From: Clostridia bacterium
Lineage (GTDB): Bacteria > Bacillota > Clostridia > Oscillospirales > Acutalibacteraceae
DNA length: 64,000 bases
Reading direction: 5' to 3'
NCBI GenBank assembly: GCA_017443405.1
Contig: JAFRXS010000150.1
Span: 1-64,000, forward strand
The first letter of the stretch is position 1. Each line of letters opens with the position of its first letter. The position numbers were made by a program, and so were the translations under genes. The notes under the pieces are model-generated. The model saw nothing but the letters and a program-made list of their open reading frames with translations, made no database searches and was not told the origin of the DNA. Below are positions 25,767 to 36,979 of the stretch, one piece after another.

Positions 25767-26846
25767 ATGATAATCAAGAGCCTCGAATACCGTTTTTTCA
25801 GAAATTACGAACACCTTTTCCTTAATCCGGACGAGGGCGTGAACGTCATCACCGGCGACAACGCCCAGGGCAAGACGAACCTCATCGAGGGGGTCTGGCT
25901 CTTTACCGGCTGCAGGAGCTTCCGCACGAGGACGGACATGAGGCTCGTGAAGACCGACAGCGAAGCGTCGCGGATAAAGACGGTCTTTACCTCGTCGGAC
26001 GGCGAAAACGAAGAAGAGATAACCGTCGACAAAAACGGCAGGAGCGTCGTGTTCAACGGCGTGAAGGTCCCGTCGATGACTTCCCTTTTCGGAAAATTCA
26101 GGGCGGTGGTCTTCTCGCCCGTCATGCTGTCTCTCGTGCAGCAGGGCCCCGAGGAAAGACGAAAATTCGTTGACATCACTCTCTGCGAGCTCGACGGCAA
26201 ATACGCGAGGGCGCTCGCCGCCTACAACCGCTCTCTCGTCCAGCGCAACGCGCTGTTAAAGGACGTGCCCGAGCACCCGGAGCTCGCCGATATGCTCGAC
26301 GTGTGGGACTCGTCGCTTTGCGAAGCGGCGTCCTACGTAACGAGGATGAGGCGTCGGTATATCTCGCTGCTCGCCCCGAAGGTGGCGGAGGTTTATTCGG
26401 GAATATCGTCGGAACGCGAAAAGCTCGATATCGGATACGTCAGCCGCAGCGAATGCGTCACGCCCGCCGATTTTTACACGCTTTACCAAAACACGCGGGA
26501 CGAGGATATCTCCCGCGGGTCCACGCAGAACGGCCCGCACAGGGACGATCTTTCGATAGATATAGACACGAAGGCTGCGAGGGTCTACGGCTCGCAGGGG
26601 CAGCAGCGCTCGGCGGCGCTCGCCCTGAAGCTCGCCGAAGGTCTTATGATAAAGGACGCCTCGGGCGAGGAACCGGTCGTGCTGCTCGACGACGTGATGA
26701 GCGAGCTCGACCGTTCGCGCCGCGACTTCGTGCTCAACCACATCTCGGGAAGGCAGGTATTCATAACCTGCTGCGACCCGCAGGAGCTCGGCGAAAAGAC
26801 GGGCGGGCGGGTCTTCACCGTCAAAGACGGAAAGGTCGTGAGCTGA
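25767..26846 (+). CDS. recF: DNA replication/repair protein RecF
   Basis: This 359-residue ABC-type ATPase of the SMC-like group has Walker A ITGDNAQGKTNLIEGV (residues about 27-42), signature GSQGQQRSAALALKLAEG and Walker B PVVLLDDVMSELD with the following D-loop. It loads RecA at gaps together with RecO and RecR. Length and order in the dnaN-yaaA-recF-remB-gyrB cluster are typical. The ribosome site is weak (GGAAAG), consistent with translation from the operon mRNA. Confidence 0.95.
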   Translation: MIIKSLEYRFFRNYEHLFLNPDEGVNVITGDNAQGKTNLIEGVWLFTGCRSFRTRTDMRLVKTDSEASRIKTVFTSSDGENEEEITVDKNGRSVVFNGVKVPSMTSLFGKFRAVVFSPVMLSLVQQGPEERRKFVDITLCELDGKYARALAAYNRSLVQRNALLKDVPEHPELADMLDVWDSSLCEAASYVTRMRRRYISLLAPKVAEVYSGISSEREKLDIGYVSRSECVTPADFYTLYQNTRDEDISRGSTQNGPHRDDLSIDIDTKAARVYGSQGQQRSAALALKLAEGLMIKDASGEEPVVLLDDVMSELDRSRRDFVLNHISGRQVFITCCDPQELGEKTGGRVFTVKDGKVVS

Positions 26847-26877
26847 TACGCTTATCTATCTCGGAGGAACGAGCGTT

Positions 26878-29114
<2,237 letters not shown>

Positions 29115-29117
29115 GAT

Positions 29118-30035
29118 ATGCCTATAAAGATAGAAAACGACCTTCCGGCCGCGCTCGAGCTCGAGAAGGAAAACATATTCGTTATGACGGAATCCCGCGC
29201 CACGACGCAGGATATCCGTCCTTTGAAGATACTCATACTCAACCTCATGCCCACGAAGGAGACCACCGAGAAGCAGCTTCTCAGACTTCTGGGCAACTCC
29301 CCTCTCCAGGTCGACGCGGAGCTTCTGCAGATGGCGTCGCACAGGACGCGCAACACCTCAGCCGAGCATATGTTCAAGTACTATAAGACGCTCGACGAGA
29401 TTCGCGACTGCCGCTACGACGGCATGATCTTCACCGGCGCGCCGGTCGAGATGCTCCCCTTCGACGAGGTCGACTACTGGAGCGAGCTGAAAGAAACGAT
29501 GGATTGGGCGCTCACGCACGTCTACTCCTGCTATTTCATCTGCTGGGGCGCGCAGGCGGCTCTTTACCATAAATACGGCGTGCCGAAATACACGCTGCCG
29601 AAAAAGCTGTCCGGCGTCTACGAGCATACGCCGCTCGACAGGTACCATCCCCTGCTGCGCGGGCTCGACGACAGCTTCTGGTGCCCCCATTCGCGCAATA
29701 CCGAGGTCAGGCTCGACGATATAGTGAAGATATCCGATCTGCAGGTGCTCTCCTACTCGCGCGAGGCGGGGATACACATGATAAGCGACATGGACTGCCG
29801 CAATTTCTACGTGTTCGGCCATTTCGAGTACGACGCCGACACGCTTTTAAAGGAATACATCAGGGACACGAAAAAGGGACTTGACGTGCCCGTTCCCTGC
29901 CATTACTTCCCCGGGGACGATCCGGAGCGCGAGCCGATAGTCAGATGGAGGGGCACGGCGAACCTCGTCATGCAGAACTGGCTCAATTATTTCGTCTATC
30001 AGAAGACGCCCTACAATCTGACGGAGCTCGGCTGA
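29118..30035 (+). CDS. metA: Homoserine O-acetyltransferase (MetA family)
   Basis: At 305 residues it is collinear with MetA. The catalytic Cys142 lies in FICWGAQAAL, with His235 and Glu237 in VFGHFEYDA. Residue 111 is Glu (TGAPVE). In this family Glu111 marks acetyl-CoA use, as in Bacillus cereus, while Gly marks succinyl-CoA use, as in E. coli, so the product should be O-acetylhomoserine for methionine synthesis. Only 3 bases separate it from gyrB and no SAM riboswitch or T-box is visible, so it is probably expressed with the gyrB transcript. Its presence inside this replication cluster is unusual. Confidence 0.92.
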   Translation: MPIKIENDLPAALELEKENIFVMTESRATTQDIRPLKILILNLMPTKETTEKQLLRLLGNSPLQVDAELLQMASHRTRNTSAEHMFKYYKTLDEIRDCRYDGMIFTGAPVEMLPFDEVDYWSELKETMDWALTHVYSCYFICWGAQAALYHKYGVPKYTLPKKLSGVYEHTPLDRYHPLLRGLDDSFWCPHSRNTEVRLDDIVKISDLQVLSYSREAGIHMISDMDCRNFYVFGHFEYDADTLLKEYIRDTKKGLDVPVPCHYFPGDDPEREPIVRWRGTANLVMQNWLNYFVYQKTPYNLTELG

Positions 30036-30039
30036 CGGA

Positions 30040-31914
30040 ATGGAGTATTTCGCGGGGAATTTTGACGTTATCGTCATAGGAGCCGGCCACGCCGGCATCG
30101 AGGCGGCGCTCGCTTCCGCAGGTCTGGGAGCGAAGACCGCCTGTTTTACGATAAGCCTTGACGCCGTCGGCAATATGCCCTGCAACCCCTCGATAGGCGG
30201 AACGTCAAAGGGGCACCTGGTCCGCGAGATAGACGCCCTGGGCGGCGAGATGGGGAAGGCCGCGGACGCCAACACGATACAGAGCCGCATGCTCAACACC
30301 GGCAAGGGGCCGGCGGTCAGGTCACTGCGCGCGCAGGTAGACAGGCGCGGCTACAGCGCCTATATGAAGCACGCGCTGGAAAGCCGCGAGAACGTATACT
30401 TAAGGCAGGCGGAGATAACCGATCTTCGCCGCGGCTCCGACGGCACGTGGTACTGCGTGACGCACCTCGGCGCGATATTCGGCGCGAAGTGCGTCGTCAT
30501 CGCCACGGGGACCTATCTGCGCGGCAGGATCTTCGTCGGTTCGCGCTCGTTCCCAGGCGGACCGGACGGCATGTTCGCCTCCGAAAAGCTCTACGGCGCC
30601 CTCGCCGGGCTCGACATACCGCTCAGGCGTTTCAAGACCGGCACTCCCCCGCGCGTCAACGCGAGAAGCGTGGATATCTCCGGGCTCGAGGTCCAGAACG
30701 GCGACGGGAGGACGACTCCGTTTTCGTTCTCCTCCCCCGCCGGTCCCGTCAACGTCAAGCCCTGCTATATAACCTATACCAACAAGGAGACGCAGCGCGT
30801 GCTCGAGGAGAACATGACGCGCTCCGCGCTCTACGGGGGCGGCATAGTCGGCGTAGGTCCGAGGTACTGCCCGAGCATCGAAAGCAAGATAGTCAGGTTC
30901 CCCGACAGGCTGCGCCATCAGGTGTTCATAGAGCCCTGCGGAGCGGATACCGACGAGCTTTACCTGCAGGGGCTCTCCTCCTCTATGCCGGAGGACGTGC
31001 AGCTCGGTTTTCTCAAGACGATAAAAGGCCTTGAAAACGTCGAGATCATGCGCGCCGCCTACGCGATAGAATACGACTGCACCGATCCCGTCGCTCTCAG
31101 GGCGACGCTCGAATATCCCGACGCTCCGGGGCTCTTCGGAGCCGGACAGTACAACGGCAGCTCCGGCTACGAGGAAGCGGCGGCGCAGGGGCTCATAGCC
31201 GGCGTGAACGCCGCGCTCAGGGCTCTGGGCAGGGAACCGTTCATCCTCGACCGCGCGAGCTCCTATATCGGGACGCTGATCGACGACCTGGTGACCAAGG
31301 GCTGCGACGAACCGTATAGGATGATGACGTCGCGCTCCGAGTACCGCCTCGTCCTCAGGCAGGACAACGCCGACCTGCGGCTCACGGAGGCGGGCTACCG
31401 TCTGGGGCTCGTGACGGACGAAGCGTACGAAAGGATGAGGCTGCGCCGCGAGCTTACCGAAAGGGAGATCGAACGCGCCGAAAAGACCTATATCGCGCCG
31501 TCGGAAGAGCTGAACGCGATGATGGTTTCACGTGAAACATCGCCGATGACGACGGGGGAGAGCATAGCCGATCTCGTCCGCCGTCCCCAGCTCGACTACG
31601 CCGCGCTCGCGCCGTTCGACCCGACAAGACCGGAGCTCCCGGAGGACGTCGCCGAGCAGGCGGAGATACAGATAAAATACGAAGGCTATATAAAAAGACA
31701 GTACGCCGACATCGAGGAGGCGCGCAGGCTCGAAAACAAAAAGCTGCCCGACGGTATCGATTATTCAAGGATAACCGGACTTTCGGCGGAGGCGGCGGAA
31801 AAGCTCGCGCGCGTGCGACCGGAAAATCTCGGGCAGGCGTCGAGGATATCGGGAGTCAGCCCGGCGGACATATCGGTGCTGATGATAAGGCTCAGGACGA
31901 AGGAAAATGCTTGA
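30040..31914 (+). CDS. mnmG: tRNA uridine-5-carboxymethylaminomethyl modification enzyme MnmG
   Basis: This 624-residue FAD protein has the dinucleotide-binding motif DVIVIGAGHAGIEAALA at the N-terminus, the family signature CNPSIGGTSKGHLVREIDALGG, MLNTGKGPAVRSLRAQ, and a C-terminal MnmE-interacting helical domain ending LMIRLRTKENA. With MnmE (encoded at 35596) it installs the cmnm5 group at U34 of several tRNAs. It overlaps rsmG by 8 bases. A near-perfect parS site lies inside the coding sequence at 31524-31539, encoding V-S-R-E-T. Confidence 0.96.
   Translation: MEYFAGNFDVIVIGAGHAGIEAALASAGLGAKTACFTISLDAVGNMPCNPSIGGTSKGHLVREIDALGGEMGKAADANTIQSRMLNTGKGPAVRSLRAQVDRRGYSAYMKHALESRENVYLRQAEITDLRRGSDGTWYCVTHLGAIFGAKCVVIATGTYLRGRIFVGSRSFPGGPDGMFASEKLYGALAGLDIPLRRFKTGTPPRVNARSVDISGLEVQNGDGRTTPFSFSSPAGPVNVKPCYITYTNKETQRVLEENMTRSALYGGGIVGVGPRYCPSIESKIVRFPDRLRHQVFIEPCGADTDELYLQGLSSSMPEDVQLGFLKTIKGLENVEIMRAAYAIEYDCTDPVALRATLEYPDAPGLFGAGQYNGSSGYEEAAAQGLIAGVNAALRALGREPFILDRASSYIGTLIDDLVTKGCDEPYRMMTSRSEYRLVLRQDNADLRLTEAGYRLGLVTDEAYERMRLRRELTEREIERAEKTYIAPSEELNAMMVSRETSPMTTGESIADLVRRPQLDYAALAPFDPTRPELPEDVAEQAEIQIKYEGYIKRQYADIEEARRLENKKLPDGIDYSRITGLSAEAAEKLARVRPENLGQASRISGVSPADISVLMIRLRTKENA
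31524..31539. promoter_or_regulatory. parS: parS centromere-like site inside mnmG
   Basis: GGTTTCACGTGAAACA matches the ParB target TGTTTCACGTGAAACA at 15 of 16 positions, and the central 14 bases form a perfect palindrome. It is about 1.9 kb upstream of parB and about 7 kb from the dnaA-dnaN gap. ParB would load here as a clamp and spread. No second copy was noticed in the window by eye. Confidence 0.9.
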
Positions 31915-32542
31915 ACGGATACTTGCGGAAAACGGCATAGCCGTAACGGACGAACAAATTAATAAATTTGCTCTGTACAGGGAGTATCTGACGGAGTATA
32001 ATGAGAAAGTCAATCTGACGTCGATAACCGATCCGGACGGGATCGACGTGAAGCATTTCGCCGACAGCGTGCTTCTGCTGAAGTACCTCGACATACCCGC
32101 GGGCGCGGCGGTCTGCGACGTCGGTACGGGCGCGGGGTTTCCCGGAGTGCCGCTTCTGATAATGAGGAACGATATAAAGCTCACCCTCATCGAAGCGACC
32201 GCCAAAAAGCTCGTTTTCGTCGACAGTCTGCTCGAAAAGCTCGGGCTGTCCGCGAGATGCGTCCACGGCAGGGGAGAGGAGCTTTCCCGTCTGCCGGAGT
32301 TCGGCGGCAGGTTCGACGTCGTCACGGCGAGAGCCGTCGCGGCTCTGCCGAAGCTCGCGGGCTACTGCCTGCCGCTCGTGAAAAAGGGCGGGGTTTTCGC
32401 CGCGATGAAGGGCGACCCGTCGCCCGAGGAACTGTCCGACGGAGAAAAGGCGCTCGCGAAGCTCGGCGGCAAGATAGAAAAGGTATCGAGGTACGGGCTC
32501 AACGGCGAAAAACGCTGTATTATGACCGTGAGGAAGAAATAA
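31907..32542 (+). CDS. rsmG: 16S rRNA (guanine(527)-N7)-methyltransferase RsmG
   Basis: This 211-residue Rossmann-fold methyltransferase has N-terminal helices (INKFALYREYLTEYNEKVNLT), SAM motif VCDVGTGAGFPGVPLLI, then VTARAVAALPKL and a C-terminal strand. It methylates G527 of 16S rRNA; loss causes low-level streptomycin resistance in other bacteria. The start overlaps mnmG by 8 bases and the stop overlaps the parA start by 1 base (TAATG), so mnmG-rsmG-parA are tightly coupled. Confidence 0.95.
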   Translation: MLERILAENGIAVTDEQINKFALYREYLTEYNEKVNLTSITDPDGIDVKHFADSVLLLKYLDIPAGAAVCDVGTGAGFPGVPLLIMRNDIKLTLIEATAKKLVFVDSLLEKLGLSARCVHGRGEELSRLPEFGGRFDVVTARAVAALPKLAGYCLPLVKKGGVFAAMKGDPSPEELSDGEKALAKLGGKIEKVSRYGLNGEKRCIMTVRKK

Positions 32543-33306
32543 TGTCGAAGACGATCGCGGTAGTGAACCAGAAGGGCGGGGTGGGGAAGACCACCACCGC
32601 CGTTAATCTGTGCGCGGCTCTCGGCGCGAAGGGGAAAAGGATCCTCCTCGTCGACATAGACCCGCAGGGCAACTCCACGAGCGGCTTCGGCGTAAACAAG
32701 AGGGACCTCGGCGACAGCGCCTACGAGGTCCTGACCGGCGCGGCGGACATCGGGAACGCGATAATAGACACGGACTATAAAAACGTGTCGCTCGTGCCGT
32801 CGAAGATAGACCTCGCCGGAGCGGAGATAGAGATAATCGAGATGCCGAAAAGGGAACGCCTGCTCCGCGCGGCGCTCGCCGGTGTAACGGAGGATTACGA
32901 CTATATCTTCCTCGACTGCCCGCCGTCGCTCGGGCTCATAACCCTCAACGCGCTGACGGCGGCGGATACGTTCCTTGTGCCCGTGCAGCCCGAATACTAC
33001 GCGCTCGAGGGACTTTCGCAGCTCATGGCGACCGTCAGACGCGTCAAGCGGATGTACAACCAGTATCTCGAGCTCGAGGGCGTGCTGCTGACGATGTACG
33101 ACGGCAGGCTGAACCTGACGAGGCAGGTCTCGGAGGAGATAAAAAAATACTTCCCGCGCAAGGTCTACTCCGTCACTATACCGCGCAACGTGCGCCTTTC
33201 CGAGGCGCCGAGCTACGGTATGCCTGTGCTTTACTACGACAAGCGCAGCGTCGGCGCGGAGGCGTACAACAGGCTCGCGGAGGAGTTTATCAAAGCGCAG
33301 CTCTGA
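32542..33306 (+). CDS. parA: Chromosome partitioning ATPase ParA/Soj
   Basis: This 254-residue deviant-Walker ATPase begins MSKTIAVVNQKGGVGKTTTA. Later motifs are LLVDIDPQGNSTSGFG (A-prime), YIFLDCPPSLGLIT and the C-terminal SEAPSYGMPVLYYDKRSVGAEAY. It has no N-terminal DNA-binding extension, as expected of chromosomal Soj. It works with ParB and parS in origin segregation and, in Bacillus, modulates DnaA. It overlaps rsmG by one base. An intergenic repeat of about 110 bases separates it from parB, where most genomes have them adjacent. Confidence 0.95.
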   Translation: MSKTIAVVNQKGGVGKTTTAVNLCAALGAKGKRILLVDIDPQGNSTSGFGVNKRDLGDSAYEVLTGAADIGNAIIDTDYKNVSLVPSKIDLAGAEIEIIEMPKRERLLRAALAGVTEDYDYIFLDCPPSLGLITLNALTAADTFLVPVQPEYYALEGLSQLMATVRRVKRMYNQYLELEGVLLTMYDGRLNLTRQVSEEIKKYFPRKVYSVTIPRNVRLSEAPSYGMPVLYYDKRSVGAEAYNRLAEEFIKAQL

Positions 33307-33308
33307 AA

Positions 33309-33400
33309 CAATTTGCAATTAGCAATGTGCAATGTGCAATTTCGGGTTGGCAGAGCCCGCCGTTCATTGATAATTGCTAATTGCAAATTGCACATTTATA
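33309..33400. repeat. TGCAATGTGCAAT-type inverted repeat between parA and parB
   Basis: A perfect 18-bp inverted repeat (CAATTTGCAATTAGCAAT at 33309-33326 with its complement at 33373-33390) brackets 46 bases. The bracketed part includes TGTGCAAT words and a GGGTT/AGCCC hairpin. Bases 33321-33346 are identical, on the opposite strand, to 14317-14342. This long hairpin interrupts the parA-parB operon and overlaps the approach to the parB ribosome site (AAAGGA). Confidence 0.8.
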
Positions 33401-33416
33401 AAAGGATGGGACGGTT

Positions 33417-34283
33417 ATGGCGGTAAAGAGAGGCGGGCTCGGAAGAGGCTTCGAGTCGCTGTTCAACGACAATTCCACGGAGGGCGCGGGAGAAGCGGGC
33501 GTCACGACGCTGAGGCTCAGCGAGCTCGTTCCGAACAGGTCGCAGCCCAGAAGGGAATTCGCGCAGGAGGACCTGGACGCTCTGACCGAGAGCATCAAGT
33601 CGGTCGGCGTTCTGCAGCCGCTGCTGGTGCGCCCGCTGTCCGACGGGACGTATCAGATAGTCGCGGGCGAGCGCAGGTGGCGCGCCGCAAATCAGGCGGG
33701 ACTTTCCGAGGTCCCCGTCGTCATCAGGGCGCTGTCCGACAGCGAAACGCAGCTTTTCGCCCTGGTCGAGAACCTGCAGAGGAAGGACCTCAATCCGCTC
33801 GAACAGGCGGAAGGCATAAGGGACCTTATCAATAAGTACGGCTTTACACAGGATCAGGTCGCCATGCGCGTCGGCATATCCAGACCGGCGGTCACGAACG
33901 TCCTGCGCCTTCTGGAGCTTCCGCCGAAAACCGCCGCGATGGTGCGCTCCGGCGAGATAAGCGCGGGCCATGGCAGGACGCTGCTGCCGCTCAAGGACCC
34001 GAACCTCATCCAGGCTCTCGCCACGGAGATAAAGAATCAGGGCATGAGCGTCCGTGAGACGGAAAAACGGGTGGCGTCGATGCTCGCCGTCAAAAAGGCG
34101 AGGGCGCAGCGCCGTCAGTCGACCGGCGGAAAATACGCCGTCTACCAGGCGGCTATAGCCGAGGCGATGGGCCGCAAGGTCGAAATAAAAGCTCCCGCCG
34201 GCAAAAAGGGCGGAGCGATAACGATTGAGTTCTTCGACGAGGACGATCTCAAGGCCCTCGTTAAGAAATTCGGGGAGGAATAA
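33417..34283 (+). CDS. parB: Chromosome partitioning protein ParB/Spo0J
   Basis: This 288-residue protein has an N-terminal RGGLGRGFESLF box (ParA-stimulating region), the CTP-binding motif VAGERRWRAANQAG, the LVENLQRKDLNPLEQAEG region, a helix-turn-helix TQDQVAMRVGISRPAVTNVLRLL that reads parS, and a C-terminal dimerisation domain. ParB is a CTP-dependent clamp that loads at parS (one site at 31524) and slides. AAAGGA precedes the ATG by about 10 bases. The upstream inverted repeat may influence its expression relative to parA. Confidence 0.95.
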   Translation: MAVKRGGLGRGFESLFNDNSTEGAGEAGVTTLRLSELVPNRSQPRREFAQEDLDALTESIKSVGVLQPLLVRPLSDGTYQIVAGERRWRAANQAGLSEVPVVIRALSDSETQLFALVENLQRKDLNPLEQAEGIRDLINKYGFTQDQVAMRVGISRPAVTNVLRLLELPPKTAAMVRSGEISAGHGRTLLPLKDPNLIQALATEIKNQGMSVRETEKRVASMLAVKKARAQRRQSTGGKYAVYQAAIAEAMGRKVEIKAPAGKKGGAITIEFFDEDDLKALVKKFGEE

Positions 34284-34287
34284 AACC

Positions 34288-35577
34288 ATGATCGACATAA
34301 GATTTCTCAGAGAGAATCCGGACGCCGTCCGCGAGAACATCAAAAAGAAGTTCCAGGACGCCAAGCTCCCGCTCGTCGACGAGATAATCGCTCTCGACAG
34401 GGAGTCCCGCGAGAACAAGCAGCTCGCGGACGCTCTGCGCGCCGAGCGCAACAAGGTCTCGAAGATGATAGGCGGCCTTTACGCCCAGGGCAAAAAGGAC
34501 GAGGCGGAAGAGGCCAAAAAGACCGTTACCGAGAAGTCCGAACAGCTCGCGGAGTGCGAGCGCAGGGAAGAGGAGCTCGCGAAGGAGATACGCGACCGCA
34601 TGATGGTCATCCCGCAGATCATCGATCCCGCGACGCCGATAGGCGAGGACGACTCGCACAACGTCGAGATCGAAAAGTTCGGCGAGCCCGTCGTTCCGGA
34701 TTATGAGATACCCTATCATACCGACATCATGGAGAGCTTCGGCGGCATAGACCTCGACGCCGCCCGCAGGGTAGCCGGCAACGGTTTCTACTATCTTCTG
34801 GGCGACATCGCGAGGCTTCACTCCGCGGTGCTGACCTACGCGAGGGATTTCATGATCGACAGGGGCTTCACCTACTGCGTCCCGCCGTTCATGATCCATT
34901 CCGACGTCGTTTCGGGCGTCATGAGCTTCCCCGAGATGGACGCGATGATGTATAAGATAGAGGGCGAGGACCTTTATCTCATCGGCACGAGCGAGCATTC
35001 GATGATAGGACGCTTCATTGACCAGATCATCCCCGAAAAGCAGCTTCCGCTCACCCTTACGAGCTATTCGCCTTGCTTCCGCAAGGAAAAGGGCGCTCAC
35101 GGCATAGAGGAGCGCGGCGTTTACCGTATCCACCAGTTCGAGAAGCAGGAGATGATCGTCGTCTGTAAGCCCGAGGAGAGCCGCGAGTGGTTCGACAAAC
35201 TCTGGCGCAACACGGTCGACCTGTTCAGGAGCATGGAGATACCCGTCAGGACGCTCGAGTGCTGCTCCGGCGACCTCGCGGACCTCAAAGTCAGATCCCT
35301 TGACGTCGAGGCGTGGAGCCCCAGGCAGAAGAAGTATTTCGAGGTCGGCAGCTGCTCGAACCTCGGCGACGCTCAGGCAAGAAGGCTCAAGATCAGGACG
35401 AAGGGCGACGGCGGCACCTATCTGCCCCACACGCTCAACAACACCGTCGCGGCGCCTCCGAGGATGCTCATCGCGTTCCTCGAGAACCACCTGCAGCGCG
35501 ACGGCAGCGTGACGATCCCCGAAGTGCTCAGGAAGTACATGGGCGGCAAGGAAGTCCTGATACCCGAAAAGAAGTAA
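34288..35577 (+). CDS. serS: Seryl-tRNA synthetase
   Basis: This 429-residue class II synthetase has an N-terminal tRNA-binding coiled-coil arm at about residues 28-100 (rich in Glu/Lys/Arg/Ala). The catalytic core has TSEHSMIG, motif 2 CFRKEKGAHGIEERGVYRIH and motif 3 NNTVAAPPRMLIAFLEN. It charges tRNA-Ser and provides Ser-tRNA for selenocysteine if that pathway is present. I start it at the ATG at 34288 with GGGGAGGAA 7 bases upstream, 4 bases after the parB stop. No T-box leader is seen; it is read with the parB transcript. Confidence 0.95.
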   Translation: MIDIRFLRENPDAVRENIKKKFQDAKLPLVDEIIALDRESRENKQLADALRAERNKVSKMIGGLYAQGKKDEAEEAKKTVTEKSEQLAECERREEELAKEIRDRMMVIPQIIDPATPIGEDDSHNVEIEKFGEPVVPDYEIPYHTDIMESFGGIDLDAARRVAGNGFYYLLGDIARLHSAVLTYARDFMIDRGFTYCVPPFMIHSDVVSGVMSFPEMDAMMYKIEGEDLYLIGTSEHSMIGRFIDQIIPEKQLPLTLTSYSPCFRKEKGAHGIEERGVYRIHQFEKQEMIVVCKPEESREWFDKLWRNTVDLFRSMEIPVRTLECCSGDLADLKVRSLDVEAWSPRQKKYFEVGSCSNLGDAQARRLKIRTKGDGGTYLPHTLNNTVAAPPRMLIAFLENHLQRDGSVTIPEVLRKYMGGKEVLIPEKK

Positions 35578-35595
35578 AAGGGAAACTCCCGTCCG

Positions 35596-36960
35596 ATGAA
35601 AACGGTAGCTGCGATCTCGACCCCGTCCGGCGCGGGCGGGATCGGGGTAATAAGGATATCCGGCGACAGCGCTTTAGAGGTCGCCGGGCGTTGTTTTGTT
35701 TCGGTGAGCGGGAAAAAGCCCGAAGAGATGGGCGGCTACACCGCCGCGTTCGGTCACGTTTACGACGGGAACGAGCTTATTGACGAGGGCGTCCTGCTCG
35801 TTTTCCGCGCGCCTAAAAGCTATACGGGCGAGGACGTGGCGGAGATTTCGGTCCACGGAGGCGCCTACGTTACCGCGAGGACGCTGCGCGCCGCGCTGAA
35901 CGCCGGAGCCGCGCCTGCCGCGCCCGGGGAGTTCACCGAGCGGGCGTTCATCAACGGCAAAATGGACCTCACGCAGGCGGAGGCGGTTATGACCGTCATC
36001 GGCAGCAGAGGCGCTCAGGCGCTGTCCGCGGCGCAGAACGCTCTGGGCGGAGCGGTCGGAAGGGAAGTCGGCTCGGCGGCGGAAAAGACGGCGTCGCTGT
36101 GCGCCGCGCTCTCCGTCTGGGCGGACTATCCCGAGGACGACGTCCCCGCGGTGGACCGTTCCTCGCTCGAAAAGGGCATAAAAGAGATAAAAGCTTCGCT
36201 CGATCGCCTTACAGCCGGCTACGACGCCGGGCTCGCGGTCATGAAGGGCGTGCCCGCGGTCATCTGCGGCAGGCCGAACGTCGGCAAATCGACACTGATG
36301 AACCTGCTGTCGGGAGCCGAGCTTTCGATAGTGACCGACGAGGCGGGCACGACGAGGGACGTGGTTCGCGGCGAGGTCATGGTAGGCAGCGTGCTGCTGA
36401 ATCTGTCGGACACGGCGGGGCTGCGCCGGAGCGACAACACCGTCGAGACCATCGGAGTCGAGCGCGCGAGGGCGGAAATGGACAGGGCCGCGCTGATATT
36501 GGCGGTGTTCGACGTTTCGGAACCTCTGAACGAGGAGGATATCCGGCTGCTTGATTACTGCGCCGGCAGGCGCGCCGTGGCCGTAGTCAACAAGACCGAT
36601 AAGAGCGTAAAAAACGCGGACGTCGGGCTTATAAAGCGGCGTATCGGAAACGTCGTGTTCATCAGCGCCTCGACAGGAGAGGGCAGGGAAGAGCTCGCCC
36701 GGACGGTCGAAAAGCTGCTCGGGGCGGACGATATAGACTCGACGGCGCCCATGCTCGTTTCGGAAAGGCAGAGATCGCTGTGCGAAAAGGCGGCGCGCTG
36801 CCTTGACAACGCGCTCGGCGCGCTGAAGTCGGGCGTTACTCTCGACGCGGTCAACGTCGAGCTCGACGCCGCGCTGGGCAGTCTTTACGAGCTGACGGGC
36901 AAAAGGGTGACCGAGGAAGTCGCGAAAGAGGTCTTCTCGAAATTCTGCGTGGGCAAATGA
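35596..36960 (+). CDS. mnmE: tRNA modification GTPase MnmE
   Basis: This 454-residue protein has an N-terminal tetrahydrofolate-binding domain (ISTPSGAGGIGVIRISG), a helical domain containing an inserted GTPase with VICGRPNVGKSTLMNLL (G1), DEAGTTRD (G2), DTAGLR (G3) and NKTD (G4), and the C-terminal C-x-G-K (FCVGK) that is essential for modification. It pairs with MnmG to modify U34 of tRNA. It stands 18 bases after serS. Being separated from mnmG by rsmG-parA-parB-serS is a rearranged order; in many bacteria mnmE directly precedes mnmG. Confidence 0.95.
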   Translation: MKTVAAISTPSGAGGIGVIRISGDSALEVAGRCFVSVSGKKPEEMGGYTAAFGHVYDGNELIDEGVLLVFRAPKSYTGEDVAEISVHGGAYVTARTLRAALNAGAAPAAPGEFTERAFINGKMDLTQAEAVMTVIGSRGAQALSAAQNALGGAVGREVGSAAEKTASLCAALSVWADYPEDDVPAVDRSSLEKGIKEIKASLDRLTAGYDAGLAVMKGVPAVICGRPNVGKSTLMNLLSGAELSIVTDEAGTTRDVVRGEVMVGSVLLNLSDTAGLRRSDNTVETIGVERARAEMDRAALILAVFDVSEPLNEEDIRLLDYCAGRRAVAVVNKTDKSVKNADVGLIKRRIGNVVFISASTGEGREELARTVEKLLGADDIDSTAPMLVSERQRSLCEKAARCLDNALGALKSGVTLDAVNVELDAALGSLYELTGKRVTEEVAKEVFSKFCVGK

Positions 36961-36979
36961 CGGGGAAAAGGGAAACGCT

